The notes under the pieces: generated by a model
Databases searched by the model: none
What the model was told of the DNA's origin: nothing
What the model saw: only the letters and a program-made list of their open reading frames with translations
Origin: Muribaculaceae bacterium
GTDB lineage: Bacteria; Bacteroidota; Bacteroidia; Bacteroidales; Muribaculaceae
DNA length: 62,270 bases
Reading direction: 5' to 3'
NCBI GenBank assembly: GCA_029062005.1
Contig: JAIDQZ010000024.1
Coordinates: 1-62,270 of the forward strand
Translations under genes and position numbers: made by a program
In this document: positions 8,395 through 16,395 of the stretch, piece by piece
How positions within the stretch are numbered: position 1 is the stretch's first letter
Layout: each line of letters opens with the position of its first letter

Positions 8395-9168
8395 TCACTT
8401 CAGGTTTTCACGTACCCCGTCGAGAAATTTTTTCATCGCAGCCGAATCGCGACGGTCTATTATCGCCTTAAGCTCCGTAAGATTTTCCTGTATGCGGTCG
8501 AGCTGCGACGATGTATGCGGATTAAACAGTATTTCAGTCAGCAGGAAATCGTCCTCGTTCATAAGTCCGTGGGCTATCGCCATATGGCGTTTGAAGGTAG
8601 TGCCGGGAGCATCCTGATGCTTCATCACGCTTCCGAACACAAGCGTGGAGGTGAATGGAATCGAAAGTGAATAGGCTATCGTCTCGTCATGCTCTGCAAA
8701 AGTATAGTCTTCTATATGCAGACGCAGTTTCTTATAGAGATTGCGGAAGAATTCGCGTCCTTCGGCATCCCCTTCCTTTATGATTATGGCATTCTCATTG
8801 GCGAGGTTGCTCAGTGAGGCGAAAGTAGGGCCGAACATCGGATGGGTTGACACAAAGCGGAAATCCTTGCGGGCATAGAACTCAGGCAGTCCGGTCTTCA
8901 CGCTTGCTATATCACTGAGGATTGTACTCTCAGGAATAAACGGCAATATTTTCTCAAACGCCTCTATAGTGTATTTCACTGTCGCGGCATTTATCACCAT
9001 GTCAGGCTTAAACGGCTCTGCCTCTTCGGGCTTCATGAAACGCCTGACATTGAAAGTAAACTTCAGATGTTCCGGATCGGGGTCATATATAGCCACTTCA
9101 TGATCAAAGCTAAGCAAATCGCAGAAAAACGAGCCCATCTTTCCGGCTCCAAGTATCAGTATTCTCAT
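8395..9168 (-). CDS. tyrA: Prephenate dehydrogenase
   Basis: 257 residues; NAD(P)-dependent oxidative decarboxylation of prephenate to 4-hydroxyphenylpyruvate in tyrosine synthesis. The Rossmann glycine motif GAGKMG is at 7-12, with the acidic YDPDPE at the end of strand 2. The DIASVKTGLP and STHPMFGPTFA segments are the family landmarks, the latter containing the catalytic-site His. No chorismate mutase or ACT domain is fused, as in the compact Bacteroidetes form. coaE starts within its stop region. The leader (9169-9263) is strongly C/A-rich on the sense strand. Confidence 0.92.
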   Translation of the reverse strand: MRILILGAGKMGSFFCDLLSFDHEVAIYDPDPEHLKFTFNVRRFMKPEEAEPFKPDMVINAATVKYTIEAFEKILPFIPESTILSDIASVKTGLPEFYARKDFRFVSTHPMFGPTFASLSNLANENAIIIKEGDAEGREFFRNLYKKLRLHIEDYTFAEHDETIAYSLSIPFTSTLVFGSVMKHQDAPGTTFKRHMAIAHGLMNEDDFLLTEILFNPHTSSQLDRIQENLTELKAIIDRRDSAAMKKFLDGVRENLK

Positions 9169-9263
9169 ATTGTTGTGAGGTTGTTGGTTGTGGGGTTACG
9201 GGGTTGTGGAGTTGTTGGTTGTGGAGTTTTGAGGTTGGTTAGTTGTTAAGTTGTGGGGTTGTT
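9169..9263 (-). repeat. C/A-rich low-complexity leader of tyrA
   Basis: On the sense (minus) strand this is CCACAACCAACAACCTCACA-like up to the ATG at 9168. It belongs to a set of C/A-rich tracts placed directly before start codons (also metY, the MalY-like gene at 27191 and the DUF418 gene at 28420). Confidence 0.7.
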
Positions 9264-9267
9264 GACC

Positions 9268-9363
9268 GGTAGGGACGCACGGCTCGTGCGTCCGTTTTGT
9301 TATCGGCATTATACCCAATTTTCCATCCTTCGGAAGCGGACGCACGGACCGTGCGTCCCTACC
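9268..9363. repeat. Paired-palindrome repeat, family A copy 2
   Basis: Left unit 9268-9294, right unit 9337-9363, with a spacer containing GGCATTATACCC and CATCCTTCGGAAG, clearly related to copy 1. It lies just past the stop of the GH140-like gene. Confidence 0.9.
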
Positions 9364-9376
9364 AAGACAATATCAA

Positions 9377-10768
9377 TCAAAATTCCCAATTCTCAATTAT
9401 CCCGGTAGCTATCAGCACCACGTCCTTTCCCGGTTCCGGCTGATACGAATATATGCTGTCGGTGGTCTTACCTATATATCGTATGCTGCCGTCTTCCGGA
9501 TCCATAGTCCATATCTTCTTCTCCTTGCCGGAAATCTTGCTCAAGTCAATTTTCATGTGCCGCCCGGTATGATTGTATGCCAGAATATAGTCTTTGCCAC
9601 GGCTTGCAACGATTCGGTCATACCTCGTTCCGTTGTCGATGATAATGGAAGGATCTGCCTCACGATCGAAATATGGCAAAGCGAGCATCAGGTTTTTAAG
9701 ATGCTTCATCTGTTTCCTTCCTGCATCTCCGATGGCTACATACCATGGTTTCGAGATACCGTCGGCAAAATACGCTCCGGGCAGTCCCGGACGCACAAAC
9801 TGCATTATGTTGTTGTGCCCGTATGTATGTCCGCAGGCTCCCCCTAACACTGACCAATAGGCATAGCGCCTTACGTCCTTGTCTGTCCACAGGGGTTCGT
9901 CGGCGCCGTGCAGACCCTGTGGAATGTTTTCATAGCTCGGTTCTCCGTCTATGACCGGTTTTACCGGGGTATGCTTCCTTACCGAGTCCACATACATCCA
10001 GCAGTCTTCCTCCGTACCGTCGGGAATCGGATAGTCCTTATCTCCCATCCTTTGGTCATAGCGCCGGTGCCCGCTCTGAAACATATGGAGATCAAGCCAG
10101 TCCCTGTCGCTAAACCAGTGTGCCGAAGTAGTGCGCCCCCGCGGATGGAACGTCATGAGATGACGCTTATCATTTGCCTTGATACTCCGCGCAAGAGCAT
10201 CCCATATATCTGTCTTCACGTCTCCCCGTATGTCTCCCCCTATGATCCAGATGACGTTAGGGCGGTCGCCATAACGCTTGGCTAAGAATTCGCCATACGT
10301 CTTTGCCTGCTCCTCATTCATCAACCCGCTCTTCACCAGACCGCCCCATATGCACACCATGCCGACGTATATGCCATTGCGTTCCGCCGTGTCCACAATA
10401 TAGTCCATATGATCCCAATAGCCGTATTCACCCTGTTTTGAAACCGGCTCAAGATTCCAACCATCCGGATGCGACATCTGTCCGTAGCGGTTGAAAGAGG
10501 GCACGCCGTTCAGCACCTGTATCTGCACCACATTAAATCCCTCCCCGGCTGTATTCTCAAGATAATGCTGCGCTTCATCACGGTCAAGACGCTGCGGAAG
10601 CAGCCAACCCGTATCTCCAAGCCAGAAAAAGGGGGTGCCGTCTTCATGCTGCAGAAAGAGTCCATTGTCCGAGACACGCAGATCGCCGTGCGACCATGGC
10701 TTCTCGACCGCAAAGCCATCAAGAATACAGCCAAGTAATAGTATAAATAATCCTATCCTATATTTCAT
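9377..10768 (-). CDS. GH140-like (DUF4038) lipoprotein glycoside hydrolase
   Basis: 463 residues from the ATG at 10768. The signal peptide has a lipobox-like LLLGC (Cys14), so the enzyme is probably a surface or periplasmic lipoprotein. GHGD-type start WSHGDLRVSDNG, FFWLGDTGW, VVQIQVLNG and the acidic IGGDIRGD and IDGEPSYENIP segments match the DUF4038 TIM barrel of GH140 (known members cut apiose in rhamnogalacturonan II). The last 90 residues resemble the collagen-binding-like beta domain that follows it. The frame extends upstream to 10936, but that part has no signal peptide and lies in C/T-rich repeats. An alternative ATG is at 10789. Substrate in this strain is inferred. Confidence 0.85.
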   Translation of the reverse strand: MKYRIGLFILLLGCILDGFAVEKPWSHGDLRVSDNGLFLQHEDGTPFFWLGDTGWLLPQRLDRDEAQHYLENTAGEGFNVVQIQVLNGVPSFNRYGQMSHPDGWNLEPVSKQGEYGYWDHMDYIVDTAERNGIYVGMVCIWGGLVKSGLMNEEQAKTYGEFLAKRYGDRPNVIWIIGGDIRGDVKTDIWDALARSIKANDKRHLMTFHPRGRTTSAHWFSDRDWLDLHMFQSGHRRYDQRMGDKDYPIPDGTEEDCWMYVDSVRKHTPVKPVIDGEPSYENIPQGLHGADEPLWTDKDVRRYAYWSVLGGACGHTYGHNNIMQFVRPGLPGAYFADGISKPWYVAIGDAGRKQMKHLKNLMLALPYFDREADPSIIIDNGTRYDRIVASRGKDYILAYNHTGRHMKIDLSKISGKEKKIWTMDPEDGSIRYIGKTTDSIYSYQPEPGKDVVLIATGIIENWEF

Positions 10769-10868
10769 AAAAAATTTCTTACTCAACATCACAAGTTCAA
10801 ACTGACGTTCAGGTGGTTTAGATAGTTTAGAGGGGGATGCCTTAAACCTCCTAAACCTCCTAAACCAA

Positions 10869-11459
10869 TCAACATTGATCGCTACCGAAACGATAAAGGT
10901 TGCACCCGATATAGTTGCCGGGCACGATTGCCACATAGAAAAGCAGCACTTCCAGCCAGTTTTCCATCAGGAAATCTTTTGAGCAGCTGCTTATATAGAA
11001 AGCATCTGCCACACAGTGGGGGAACCCGCACATTATAAAGACAGGCACTCCGAAAAGAAGAGGCCACCAATTGCCGTTGTAGGCACCTCTCACAGCAGTT
11101 GTCATGATGAAACCGCATCCTATAGCGAGAATTCCGCAGCGGAGCGACCCCTTGGCTATCCTCGCGGATATGATGCCCTCGGCACATTCCGTAATCGTCG
11201 CGCCCGATACAGCCGCCGCCACGATCATGCAACCGATAAAATTGAAAAAAAGGACTGTGAGAAGACGGTTATGCCCGTCGCGCCACACTTTATGCGCCAT
11301 ACCTGTGAAAAGCCAGAAGCCCTGCGACACTACTGCAAGCAGTCCGAAAGCAAACAGCACCGCTCCCAATATGCCGCAACCCACATTAAGATTCACAAAC
11401 CCGGCTATTCCGATAGCGATACCTGCAAGGATCGCCTTAAAAATCTCATTTATCCGCAT
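10869..11459 (-). CDS. Formate/nitrite transporter family channel (short)
   Basis: A 196-residue membrane protein with about six hydrophobic segments. AGIAIGIAGFVNLNVG, FTGMAHKVWRDG, and CGFPHCVADAFYI, with the central pore-like His, match the FNT family (formate, nitrite or hydrosulfide channels). It is shorter than FocA/NirC (about 260-285), lacking most terminal extensions. Its own promoter lies at 11502-11533. It is probably followed by read-through into the GH140-like gene, 100 bases downstream, though the two have no obvious shared task. Substrate is unknown. Confidence 0.82.
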   Translation of the reverse strand: MRINEIFKAILAGIAIGIAGFVNLNVGCGILGAVLFAFGLLAVVSQGFWLFTGMAHKVWRDGHNRLLTVLFFNFIGCMIVAAAVSGATITECAEGIISARIAKGSLRCGILAIGCGFIMTTAVRGAYNGNWWPLLFGVPVFIMCGFPHCVADAFYISSCSKDFLMENWLEVLLFYVAIVPGNYIGCNLYRFGSDQC

Positions 11460-11501
11460 TATTCATAATATTATATGACAACACAACCATATATCAACAT
11501 A

Positions 11502-11533
11502 CAAAATTAATCAAAAAATCCATATAAAGCAAA
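11502..11533 (-). promoter_or_regulatory. Promoter of the FNT gene
   Basis: Minus-strand TTTG (11530-11533), 20-base spacer, TAATTTTG (11502-11509). The -33 box overlaps the U-tail of the preceding gene's terminator (11531-11561). Confidence 0.75.
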
Positions 11534-11561
11534 AAAGCGGCTTCCATTGAGAAGCCGCCTT
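11531..11561 (-). terminator. Intrinsic terminator after the 299-aa secreted protein gene
   Basis: Minus strand: GCGGCTTC (11551-11558) and GAAGCCGC (11537-11544) form the stem, followed by TTTTTT. Confidence 0.85.
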
Positions 11562-11613
11562 TATTGGATGATGACAAATATCAATTGATCATTGATCATT
11601 GATCATTAAATTA

Positions 11614-12513
11614 TTACTTGCGGATGAACTTCTTGCCGTTCTGGATAAGAATACCCTTTGCGTCAGCGTTTACGCGAACACCCATCATATTGTAGATAGC
11701 TGCGTTTTCGCTTGCAGCCTCAACAGCATTTACAGCCGCTCCTCCACCAAACACTACTTCGGGAAGCTCAGCTGTAGCACGGAACGTAACCACCGGTTCA
11801 TTCTCTGTATATACAAAGCCGCCCATCGAAGCCTTTGAACCGAGTGCCGACACATAATACTTGTTTCCTGACTTGACCGGGAATGCGAGGAAACCGGTGC
11901 TTTCAGCCGGGGGTGTATCCATTCCGGCTGCAACATATGGATTGGTGGGACGCATGTCACCGCTCTTATGCAGGAAATACTTATCTGCATCGGATGCATT
12001 GAGATTCACAATGCCGTCCTCACCGGGAAGAGTATAGTAAATCTTATAGTCCGCACCTGCAACGCCGAGCGTATATGCCAGACCATTATTGTCATTCTCA
12101 AACACTACATACTGCTTGTTGGGATTGATCTTGGTGAAGACAGTCATCCAGCCGTCTTTTTTGGCTTCGATATAAAACACTGCACCGTCATACATCACGC
12201 CTGATTCATATCCTGTAAAACCCGGATTAGTGCTTCCGACTGCGCCGTTATCCAGCACGATATCTCCACTGTCGTTGACAGCTACAGTCTGATAGTTGCT
12301 CCACATCGGGGCATATTTCCAATCATCATCATATGCCAGATTGAAAGTTCCTGCCTCATTGCTGAGAATTTCAGTACCGCCTGCAACATTTTTAGCGGTT
12401 TCAGCGAGTCCGGCAGCCTCAAGCTGTGCTGTTGTAGCCAGACCCACAACAGTCTGGGCGTTTGCCACGCATACGAGACATGCGAAAGCTGAAAGAAGTA
12501 AAGTTTTCTTCAT
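11614..12513 (-). CDS. Secreted protein of unknown function, paralogue 1, with C-terminal tail
   Basis: 299 residues with a signal peptide cleaved after about residue 19 (LVCVANA-QT). No known domain is recognised. The body is beta-rich: KKDGWMTVFTKINPNKQYVV, LGVAGADYKIYYTLPGEDG and GNKYYVSALGSKAS are shared nearly word for word with the neighbour at 12898-13935. The last residues, MGVRVNADAKGI-LIQNGKKFIRK, resemble the short C-terminal tails on many Bacteroidales exported proteins. It has its own promoter and terminator. It sits downstream of a SusCD locus, so binding of a glycan or cell-surface role is possible but unproven. Confidence 0.8.
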   Translation of the reverse strand: MKKTLLLSAFACLVCVANAQTVVGLATTAQLEAAGLAETAKNVAGGTEILSNEAGTFNLAYDDDWKYAPMWSNYQTVAVNDSGDIVLDNGAVGSTNPGFTGYESGVMYDGAVFYIEAKKDGWMTVFTKINPNKQYVVFENDNNGLAYTLGVAGADYKIYYTLPGEDGIVNLNASDADKYFLHKSGDMRPTNPYVAAGMDTPPAESTGFLAFPVKSGNKYYVSALGSKASMGGFVYTENEPVVTFRATAELPEVVFGGGAAVNAVEAASENAAIYNMMGVRVNADAKGILIQNGKKFIRK

Positions 12514-12541
12514 AAGATATTTGATTATAAGTTTGACATGG

Positions 12542-12573
12542 CAAATTTAATAATAATGTACGGTTTACACAAA
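12542..12573 (-). promoter_or_regulatory. Promoter of secreted paralogue 1
   Basis: Minus-strand TTTG (12570-12573), 20-base spacer, TAAATTTG (12542-12549); leader of about 25 bases to the ATG at 12513. Confidence 0.78.
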
Positions 12574-12687
12574 TTTGAAGCAGCAATTTTGCACCGTGTA
12601 CATATTTATTTCGTCAAATTTGCTCGGCATACACATTTTATGTCATTATTTGGAAAATGAAATATGGCTCTTGATGACGCATTGATG

Positions 12688-12785
12688 CGGACGTACGGTT
12701 CGTACGTCCCTACCGGACCGATCTCTCTTCTCAATTCCCAATTACATTATAACAGTATGGTAGGGACGCACGGCTCGTGCGTCCG
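12688..12785. repeat. Paired-palindrome repeat, family A copy 3 (units in reversed order)
   Basis: Units at 12688-12714 and 12759-12785 have the family A core but point outward compared with the other copies, and the spacer is different (CTCAATTCCCAATTACATT). Confidence 0.8.
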
Positions 12786-12808
12786 CAATAAGCAAAAGCA
12801 AAGAAAGA

Positions 12809-12829
12809 CGGCTCCAAAGATTGGAGCCG
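12809..12829 (-). terminator. Terminator after secreted paralogue 2
   Basis: CGGCTCCAA / TTGGAGCCG stem, 3-base loop, then TCTTTCTTT on the minus strand. Confidence 0.8.
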
Positions 12830-12897
12830 CCCATTTTGTAGATTGATCTGACAAATATCAATTGATCATTGATAATTCATCATTAATCATTAGATTC

Positions 12898-13935
12898 TTA
12901 CTTGCGGATGAACTTCTTGCCGTTCTGGATAAGAATACCCTTAGCGTCAGCATTTACGCGAACACCCATCAAATTGTAGATAGGAGCATTTTCGTCATTA
13001 ACAGCAGAGATAGACTTAACAGCAGCAGAAGTACCAAATACTATTTCGGGGAGATCATCCTGTGCACAGAAAGTTACAGCAGGTTCTTCAAGGCTATCGG
13101 TATATACGAAACCAACACCGCCACATTTCGAACCGAGAGCAGAGAAATAGTAAGAGTTGCCTGCAAGTACATTAAAGGTCATAAATCCAGTGCCTTCACT
13201 TGGAGCTGTTTCCATACCTGCGACTTTGAAAGGGAACTGAGGTTTATTCTGTCCGGGAAGATCTTCCATAACAGCTGCACCACCTTCAGGTTTAGTATCC
13301 TGGGCAACTATATTGCCCTCAGCATCTGTCCAAAGCTTAACACCCTGTTCATTTGTAGCCTGCTTGGTTGCCATGATGAAATACTTGGAAGCATTCGGAG
13401 CATTGAAGTCAATGTATCCTTCGTCGTCTCCTGATGTCTGAACAGGAAGAGTATAGTTGATTTTATAGTCAGCACCAGCCACACCAAGAGTATAAGGAAG
13501 AGCGCCGGTCTTATTCTCCATAACGAGGTACTGCTTGTTGGGGTTGATGTTTGTGAAAACAGTCATCCAACCATCTTTCTTTGCGTCAATCTTGAATACG
13601 GCACCAGCTGACATAACGCCAGCCTCATAGCTCTGGAAAGCGGGATTCGTATTACCGACAGCAGCTTTATAATCAGAAAGGTTGATTTCTTCACTGTCAC
13701 CTACTTTGACAGTCTTGTAAGTCTTACCCACGTTGGTAGTGCCCCAGCTATCAGCATATGCGAGACCAAATGTACCTGCCTCATTATCCAGAATAGTCAT
13801 TGCTGGCATATCAGCCTTTGAACTGGCAAGTCCGACAGCATCCATGTCTTCCAAGGTAGTGAGACCGATTACAGTTTGAGCGCTTGCTACAGTAGCAAAC
13901 ACTGCAAAAGCAGAAAGAAGTAATGTTTTCTTCAT
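12898..13935 (-). CDS. Secreted protein of unknown function, paralogue 2, with C-terminal tail
   Basis: 345 residues, signal peptide ending near TVASA-QT. It is a tandem paralogue of the 299-aa protein: MKKTLLLSAFA start, KKDGWMTVFTNINPNKQYLV, AGADYKINYTLP and YYFSALGSK all align, and the final 23 residues are identical. It carries an extra stretch of about 45 residues (about 150-215: ATNEQGVKLWTDAEGNIVAQ and beyond) absent from paralogue 1. Similarity extends into the 3' flank, so the duplication included downstream DNA. No promoter is visible in the 80-base gap behind the SusCD operon; read-through past the imperfect hairpin at 13975-14000 may supply expression. Confidence 0.8.
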   Translation of the reverse strand: MKKTLLLSAFAVFATVASAQTVIGLTTLEDMDAVGLASSKADMPAMTILDNEAGTFGLAYADSWGTTNVGKTYKTVKVGDSEEINLSDYKAAVGNTNPAFQSYEAGVMSAGAVFKIDAKKDGWMTVFTNINPNKQYLVMENKTGALPYTLGVAGADYKINYTLPVQTSGDDEGYIDFNAPNASKYFIMATKQATNEQGVKLWTDAEGNIVAQDTKPEGGAAVMEDLPGQNKPQFPFKVAGMETAPSEGTGFMTFNVLAGNSYYFSALGSKCGGVGFVYTDSLEEPAVTFCAQDDLPEIVFGTSAAVKSISAVNDENAPIYNLMGVRVNADAKGILIQNGKKFIRK

Positions 13936-13974
13936 TGTGTAATGTATTATTGGTTAATTAAAAATATTTTTTGT

Positions 13975-14000
13975 GGCTGCGGCAATAGTATGCCGCAGCC
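13975..14000 (-). terminator. Hairpin at the end of the SusCD operon
   Basis: GGCTGCGGCA pairs with TGCCGCAGCC (10 bp, 6-base loop). On the minus strand it is followed by an A-run rather than a U-run, so it may be leaky or protect the 3' end. Confidence 0.6.
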
Positions 14001-14015
14001 TTTATTAAAACTCAA

Positions 14016-14498
14016 TTATTCTTTTGTACCTTCGAAAGAGTAGGAGTATTCAGTCTCCCTTCGTCCTTCTCTGATTATCTTCGTATACTTCATTGTGGCA
14101 ACCCCCTCAGGAGATATACGACCATTGAAAATCATACCGAATGGATTACTTTGCACCATATTCCAGTACACGAACTCCCCGGAACTCAAACGTGCTACAT
14201 TGCATACAGAAGTATCGCCATTTACACCCAAGGGCATATCTGCGCATTCTGCTTTCATTACGAGAACATTATTATTATGTTCTTCGAAATCCACAGTAAA
14301 TGTAAGACTTCCGGAATTGACTTCAACCTTTTCCGTCGAAAGATTTACTCTCGTCCATTCTCCTACATATTTCCCGGCAGCAAGTGTTTCTGCTCCATCG
14401 GGGGCACCCGTTGGAGGAAGATCAACATTATTATCACAGGCAGTGACTCCGAGTATCAGTGCCAAACAAAAAAATAAGTTTTTATATATAGCTTTCAT
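14016..14498 (-). CDS. Small lipoprotein of the SusCD operon
   Basis: 160 residues; signal peptide with lipobox GVTAC (Cys21), then an acidic DNNVD start compatible with surface export in Bacteroidetes. The mature part is a compact beta-rich domain (GKYVGEWTRVNLSTEKVEVNSG, FNGRISPEG, TEYSYSFEGTKE) of about 125 residues that I do not recognise. It begins 20 bases after the susD-like stop, so it is the third gene of the operon. Position equals that of SusE/SusF-like surface glycan-binding proteins, but size and sequence do not clearly match them. Confidence 0.82.
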   Translation of the reverse strand: MKAIYKNLFFCLALILGVTACDNNVDLPPTGAPDGAETLAAGKYVGEWTRVNLSTEKVEVNSGSLTFTVDFEEHNNNVLVMKAECADMPLGVNGDTSVCNVARLSSGEFVYWNMVQSNPFGMIFNGRISPEGVATMKYTKIIREGRRETEYSYSFEGTKE

Positions 14499-14518
14499 AG
14501 CTTACTTTTTATTGAAGA

Positions 14519-16375
14519 TTAGTAGCCGGGGTTCTGATCCGCATTGGTCATAGCAGTATTACTATCAATCTCTGCCTGAGGAATAGGACGATACCATTTA
14601 ATCTCGCCCTGTGCATTACTCATGTTGTTGACACTCTTTATGAAACGGCTGAACTCAAGATTGTATCTTACAAGCTGCTTCGTGCGTCGAAGATCAAAGT
14701 ATCTGGTTCTTTCCGCATAGCATTCGCGAGCACGCTCATCGAGCACAAGGTCGAGCGGTGTAAAGACAAATTTCACATTCGTAACATAAGGAGCTTCATA
14801 AGCACTATATGACGTCAAGTTGCCGAGACCAGCTCTCTTTCGAACCGCGTTTATTTTAGTCAGGGATGCTCCTTCATCACCGGCAAGAAGATATGCCTCC
14901 GCAGCGGTGAGATACATCTCGCTTACATGGAACAAAGGTATGTCACGATAGCATTGTTTAGCAGTTACAGGTCCCGAAGCCGGGTCGTCATATTTGGTGA
15001 CAGTTACGCCATTGTTGTCTCCGGCTCCACAAAAATCCATAAAACTGATTTTTTGGCTCGTGGGCATTGTACCATTAGTATTGAATTCCCATTTGATAAC
15101 ATCTGTTCCGCTGATAATCGCAGCAAACGGGATATTCACTCCGTAGGTATTATTGGCGAATTTCTTCGCTTGTCCCAGACGAATCATTTCACGGATATCA
15201 GCTTCAGCCTCTTCTATAGTGGTACCGGGTGAATAGAATCTAACACCGACAGGCAGACTTTCCTGTTCTTCTACTGACATGTTATACCAAGCCATATATC
15301 CTTTATCCCATTCAGCTTCGGCAGGAAGACCAGTCGTAAGACTAACTTTTCTGGGAGCATTGTAGATCTTTGTCATGAATGTACCATCAAAACGCTGATC
15401 ACCATGTTCAAAGAGGCTTGCAGATTTTGCCGACATAAGGTTTGTGCCGCCTGAACCATTTCCTTTTATTCCGGTATCAGTAACTTTTGTTGTGAACGCG
15501 GTATAATTATACATCAAAGAATGACCCCCTGTCTCAGTATTGCCTGGATAGCCATTTCGGTCATACTGAGCAGAAAAAATTTCTTCAACATTTCCTTCAT
15601 TGTTCCATGCCCATTTTTCGGCAAACGGCATAGTAAGTTCTATACCATCGATAGCTTTTTCAGCCCAGGCAGCTGCTTCTTTAAACCGCTTTGTATCCTT
15701 CACACTATAAGTGCCAGCCTCAGCATCAATCAATTCAGTATCAAGATCCCATGCAGCAGCTAATGCAACCTTCGCAGCTAAGGCTGCCACGGATTGTTTG
15801 CTTGCTTTTCCTGTGTGGTCACGAGCAGGAAGGGGAGAATTGTTATAGATGTCCTCACAATCGGCAAGCACATTTTCATAGATCTCGTTTAAAGGGGTTC
15901 TCGGGAAATCCCTACGTGCATTTTGAATGTAAAAGTCGACATACGGGACCGCTCCGAACTGCTGAGTCAGATAATAGTACCCGAGAGCTCTTAAGAATTT
16001 TCCTTCAGCTATCAACTCTGCATTATCACCTGCATAGTGAATCATACAGTTAGCCTTATTGATACCTGAATATATATTCTTATAGTACGATTCTACCGTA
16101 CCATCATCAGGGGTTTGTATGAACATTGAAAACACTCCATCATTCGCGCCTCGGGGATTTATGTAGAGGTCGCTTGCCTGATCAAGCATATCGATGTGCT
16201 CAGCTATAAACCTGATTGCATCGTAAGCCACCGGACGTATCTGCTCCGGATGTTCGGAAAAATATTCGTCCGAATTGTCAGGATTGGAAAGGTTTCTCGG
16301 ATCAAGGAAATCCGAGCATCCTGTCATCATAAGTATTGATGCAAGACCTATAAATGAATATTTTAGTTGTTTCAT
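14519..16375 (-). CDS. SusD/RagB-family glycan-binding lipoprotein
   Basis: 618 residues. Lipobox MMTGC (Cys20) followed by SDFLDPRNLSNPD, the usual SusD start. TPR-like helical segments hold GEGKFLRALGYYYLTQQFGAVPY (family landmark, about residue 130) and the C-terminus has the YFDLRRTKQLVRYN and YRPIPQAEIDSN motifs. It would sit on the outer leaflet as the lid of the SusC transporter and bind the imported ligand. It begins 20 bases after the SusC stop. Length is slightly above average. Ligand cannot be read directly; the pectin-type enzymes nearby make a pectic oligosaccharide the simplest guess. Confidence 0.95.
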   Translation of the reverse strand: MKQLKYSFIGLASILMMTGCSDFLDPRNLSNPDNSDEYFSEHPEQIRPVAYDAIRFIAEHIDMLDQASDLYINPRGANDGVFSMFIQTPDDGTVESYYKNIYSGINKANCMIHYAGDNAELIAEGKFLRALGYYYLTQQFGAVPYVDFYIQNARRDFPRTPLNEIYENVLADCEDIYNNSPLPARDHTGKASKQSVAALAAKVALAAAWDLDTELIDAEAGTYSVKDTKRFKEAAAWAEKAIDGIELTMPFAEKWAWNNEGNVEEIFSAQYDRNGYPGNTETGGHSLMYNYTAFTTKVTDTGIKGNGSGGTNLMSAKSASLFEHGDQRFDGTFMTKIYNAPRKVSLTTGLPAEAEWDKGYMAWYNMSVEEQESLPVGVRFYSPGTTIEEAEADIREMIRLGQAKKFANNTYGVNIPFAAIISGTDVIKWEFNTNGTMPTSQKISFMDFCGAGDNNGVTVTKYDDPASGPVTAKQCYRDIPLFHVSEMYLTAAEAYLLAGDEGASLTKINAVRKRAGLGNLTSYSAYEAPYVTNVKFVFTPLDLVLDERARECYAERTRYFDLRRTKQLVRYNLEFSRFIKSVNNMSNAQGEIKWYRPIPQAEIDSNTAMTNADQNPGY

Positions 16376-16395
16376 TATGCGCTTATATTTTGATG

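Noticed and set aside
12862..13434. 190-codon plus-strand frame
   Set aside because: Antisense to the secreted paralogue 2 gene; a similar shadow appears opposite paralogue 1, as expected from duplicated coding DNA.
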